Assembly (NCBI GenBank): GCA_900541345.1
Contig: UQJE01000109.1
Location: 1-7,017 of the forward strand
Length of the DNA stretch: 7,017 nt
Direction of reading: 5' to 3'
From: an uncultured Blautia sp.
GTDB taxonomy: Bacteria > Bacillota > Clostridia > Lachnospirales > Lachnospiraceae
Shown piece by piece: positions 5,743 to 7,017 of the stretch (the stretch's first letter is position 1; each line of letters starts with the position of its first letter). Below the pieces are notes generated by a model, which was not told where the DNA came from, searched no databases, and worked only from the letters and a program-made list of their open reading frames with translations. Made by a program: the position numbers and the translations under genes.

Positions 5743-6054
5743 TCACCTGTTCTTTATATATTCTTTGATTTGAAAACTCCCGGTTTCCCGATAACAGACT
5801 TCTGCTATTTTTCCGGCAAGATCAATAGCTTCGTCTTTCCCCTTTGCCATTGCAATAATCATAGGGCAGAAGTCATACGCCGCCCTCTGCACAAGAACGA
5901 CAGCCGGAATAATTTCCATAATATTATGAGGATTATGCGAAAGCGTCACAAGATAAATTCCAGGCGCTGCTTTTCCCCCGTTGATTTTCCCTATAAGAGA
6001 AGCAGAGCCCTTCACTCCCTCTCCGATGCAGCAATGTTCCCACCACTTTAACAT
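5743..6054 (-). CDS. Conserved protein of unknown function (103 residues) ahead of the DUF2953-gerW pair
   Basis: I do not recognise a named family, though the pattern (tryptophan-rich start, GIYLVTLSHNPHNIMEIIP at 32-50, VVLVQRAAY at 52-60, AMAKGKDEAIDLAGKIAEVCYRETG at 68-92) resembles conserved small proteins I recall from Lachnospiraceae. It lacks a clear membrane span or signal peptide and looks cytoplasmic, alpha/beta. Start at 6054 follows AAAGGGA (6061-6067) with 6-nt spacing. The stop is 4 nt from the DUF2953 start, with the last codons (AGG TGA) also supplying that gene's ribosome binding site, so the two are tightly coupled. No catalytic motif is evident. No clear promoter is visible between 6055 and 6099. 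Confidence 0.8.
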   Translation of the reverse strand: MLKWWEHCCIGEGVKGSASLIGKINGGKAAPGIYLVTLSHNPHNIMEIIPAVVLVQRAAYDFCPMIIAMAKGKDEAIDLAGKIAEVCYRETGSFQIKEYIKNR

Positions 6055-6091
6055 GACTTCTCCCTTTCTTATGATTCCCTTTTTGCAGAAA

Positions 6092-6120
6092 CCTAAACAG
6101 GGCTGCGTAAAACACAGCCC
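6092..6120 (-). terminator. Terminator-like hairpin after the NUDIX gene
   Basis: On the minus strand GGGCTGTGT (6120-6112) and ACGCAGCCC (6108-6100) form a 9-bp stem with a three-base loop, just 6 bp past the NUDIX stop codon. The following TGTTTAGGTTT is only moderately T-rich, so termination may be partial, and some transcription could continue into the 103-residue gene, which shows no promoter of its own. Confidence 0.5.
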
Positions 6121-6125
6121 CTTTG

Positions 6126-6581
6126 TCAGTAATACTTATGCTGTCTTGTCCACAACCCGGCACTTCGCATTTCCAGATATTCCTGATACGCTTTTTCCAC
6201 AATCTGCTTTTCGTTGGAAAAACGAAGCAGATGATAGATTTCGTGAAACTTATAATATCCGGAATCTACAAAATATTCCTCTCGTTGAGGTCTGCTATGA
6301 TAATTATCAGCCGTCATCAGATACCAGTGCACTTCCTTTGTTACCACGTCTTCCGGAACCGTAAAATTATACTGGCTCTTTCCCACATATTTCACAATGG
6401 ACGCTCTGACTCCGGACTCTTCCCGCACCTCACGAAGCGCTGTCTGCTCATAAGTTTCTCCTGGTTCCACAGTACCCTTAGGCAGCACCCAGCCCTCGTA
6501 ACGGTTCTTGTAAGACTTGTATAACGCCAGAATCTTACCACGATGAATTACCACACCGCCACAGCTCGTTGCTTCAATCAT
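6126..6581 (-). CDS. NUDIX hydrolase
   Basis: A 151-residue single-domain NUDIX hydrolase, which cleaves nucleoside diphosphates linked to another group, using Mg2+. The full Nudix box G36-x5-E42-x7-R50-E-V-R-E-E-S-G57-V is intact, and SCGGVVIHRGKILALYKS (6-23) plus GWVLPKGTVEPGE (30-42) give the usual first strands; the catalytic glutamates E54 and E55 are present. The C-terminal part (VHWYLMT, SNEKQIVEKAYQEYLEMR) is helical and not diagnostic of a substrate. Starting at ATG 6581 places AGGAGG (6590-6595) at the ideal 8 nt; an in-frame TTG at 6587 is only 2 nt from it, so 6581 is preferred. It has its own promoter downstream of the PBP gene. Substrate unknown: it could be a housecleaning enzyme or ADP-ribose/Ap4A type. 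Confidence 0.92.
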   Translation of the reverse strand: MIEATSCGGVVIHRGKILALYKSYKNRYEGWVLPKGTVEPGETYEQTALREVREESGVRASIVKYVGKSQYNFTVPEDVVTKEVHWYLMTADNYHSRPQREEYFVDSGYYKFHEIYHLLRFSNEKQIVEKAYQEYLEMRSAGLWTRQHKYY

Positions 6582-6589
6582 TTGCAATC

Positions 6590-6595
6590 CCTCCT
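6590..6595 (-). promoter_or_regulatory. Ribosome binding site that selects the NUDIX start
   Basis: AGGAGG on the minus strand is 8 nt before ATG 6581 and only 2 nt before the alternative in-frame TTG at 6587. The ATG is therefore the likely start. Confidence 0.75.
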
Positions 6596-6626
6596 GTAAT
6601 GCGTGTGTATGTTATAAACTGTTTCC

Positions 6627-6655
6627 AGTATACCTCTTTTTCGAAAAACTGGCAA
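6627..6655 (-). promoter_or_regulatory. Sigma-A promoter of the NUDIX gene
   Basis: On the minus strand TTGCCA (-35, 6650-6655) and TATACT (-10, 6627-6632) each match 5 of 6 consensus bases, with the optimal 17-bp spacer. The spacer contains a perfect 12-bp palindrome, TTTTTCGAAAAA (6637-6648). The inferred start site gives a leader of about 40 nt before the NUDIX ATG. Confidence 0.75.
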
Positions 6656-6688
6656 CTATAATCATCATATTCTGTACATCAAAACAGC

Positions 6689-7017
6689 TCAATTGTAATA
6701 ATACGCGTCAAAAATTTGTCCTGCAATAGGAACTGCAGCTTCGCTTCCTGTTCCTCCGTTTTCTACAATAACAGAGACCACAATATCCGGGGTATCCACA
6801 TCGGAATATCCCACAAACCAGGAATGGCTGGAACCATTTTCATCAAACTCCGCAGATCCTGTTTTTCCTGCCACCGTATATCCTCTTCCATTTAAAGCAG
6901 ATGCCGTTCCATTCGTGACAACACCCTGCATCAGTTTTCCAAGAAGATTTGCCTCATTTGTGCTGATAAGACGTTTATATGCAGATGCTTCTGTTTTTTT
7001 CACAGATTCTCCTGTTT
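6689..7017 (-). CDS. C-terminal end of a class B penicillin-binding protein transpeptidase (partial)
   Basis: Only the last 109 codons are inside the window; the frame is open through base 7017 and continues upstream outside it. Residues read as VKKTEASAYKRLISTNEANL, then GVVTNGTASALNGRGYTVAG-KTGSAE, SHSWFVGYSDVDTPDIVVSV and a PIAGQIFDAYY end. The KTG motif (K-T-G-S-A-E) is the third conserved motif of the penicillin-binding transpeptidase domain, which cross-links peptidoglycan outside the membrane; the SxxK and SxN motifs lie outside the window. The layout resembles the PbpA/PBP2-like enzymes that pair with FtsW/RodA/SpoVE proteins in Clostridia, but which one cannot be told from this fragment. 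It is an edge effect, not a truncation. The codon at 7001-7003 is GTG inside the gene, not its start. I see no strong terminator after the stop at 6689-6691. Confidence 0.9.
   Translation of the reverse strand, partial: TGESVKKTEASAYKRLISTNEANLLGKLMQGVVTNGTASALNGRGYTVAGKTGSAEFDENGSSHSWFVGYSDVDTPDIVVSVIVENGGTGSEAAVPIAGQIFDAYYYN

Noticed and set aside
5933..6202. An 89-codon minus-strand frame overlapping the NUDIX and 103-residue genes
   Set aside because: It overlaps the two better supported genes and the hairpin between them, and shows no domain.

Overview
This 7,017-base window looks like chromosomal DNA from a spore-forming, low-GC Firmicute, most likely a gut Clostridium-type organism (Lachnospiraceae-like). 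The evidence is a GerW/YtfJ spore-protein gene next to a DUF2953 gene, strong AAGGAGG-type ribosome binding sites, AT-rich sigma-A promoters, and protein types typical of that group. Every gene I can support is on the minus strand, so transcription runs from high to low coordinates. The order below follows transcription.

Right end (7017 to 6126): the C-terminal end of a class B penicillin-binding protein, carrying its KTG motif and entering from outside the window. It is followed by a NUDIX hydrolase with its own good promoter (TTGCCA, 17 bp, TATACT) and a terminator-like hairpin. Next (6054 to 4099) is a tight sporulation-linked unit: a 103-aa conserved protein of unknown function, a membrane-anchored DUF2953 protein with a long Glu/Lys-rich linker, GerW/YtfJ, and an unlisted 45-aa membrane protein starting with GTG. 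A strong intrinsic terminator begins at the stop codon of that small gene.

Middle (4018 to 1243): an extended -10 promoter drives a RibD/DHFR-family reductase. After it comes a disordered stretch: a P-loop kinase cut off after about 71 residues, a six-helix membrane protein of unknown function that starts inside the kinase's aberrant tail, a DUF3784 membrane protein, a 27-residue N-terminal stub of a GNAT acetyltransferase that overlaps the DUF3784 stop codon (ATGA), and the C-terminal tail of an Rpn/PD-(D/E)XK-type nuclease. Two truncation points (near 3186 and near 1471) bracket the two membrane-protein genes, which reads as a mosaic, rearranged locus.

Left end (1186 to 1): an intact GNAT acetyltransferase, then an XRE-type regulator with a single membrane span. 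The regulator runs off the left edge; the 121 bp before it contain a 17-bp palindrome and repeated TGCAA/TTGCA boxes that may be operators.

I saw no CRISPR array, tRNA, rRNA, complete insertion sequence or recognisable defence system. The most unusual material is the mosaic of broken genes around the uncharacterised membrane proteins, the small membrane protein, and the possible operators. I do not see a clear new multi-gene system.
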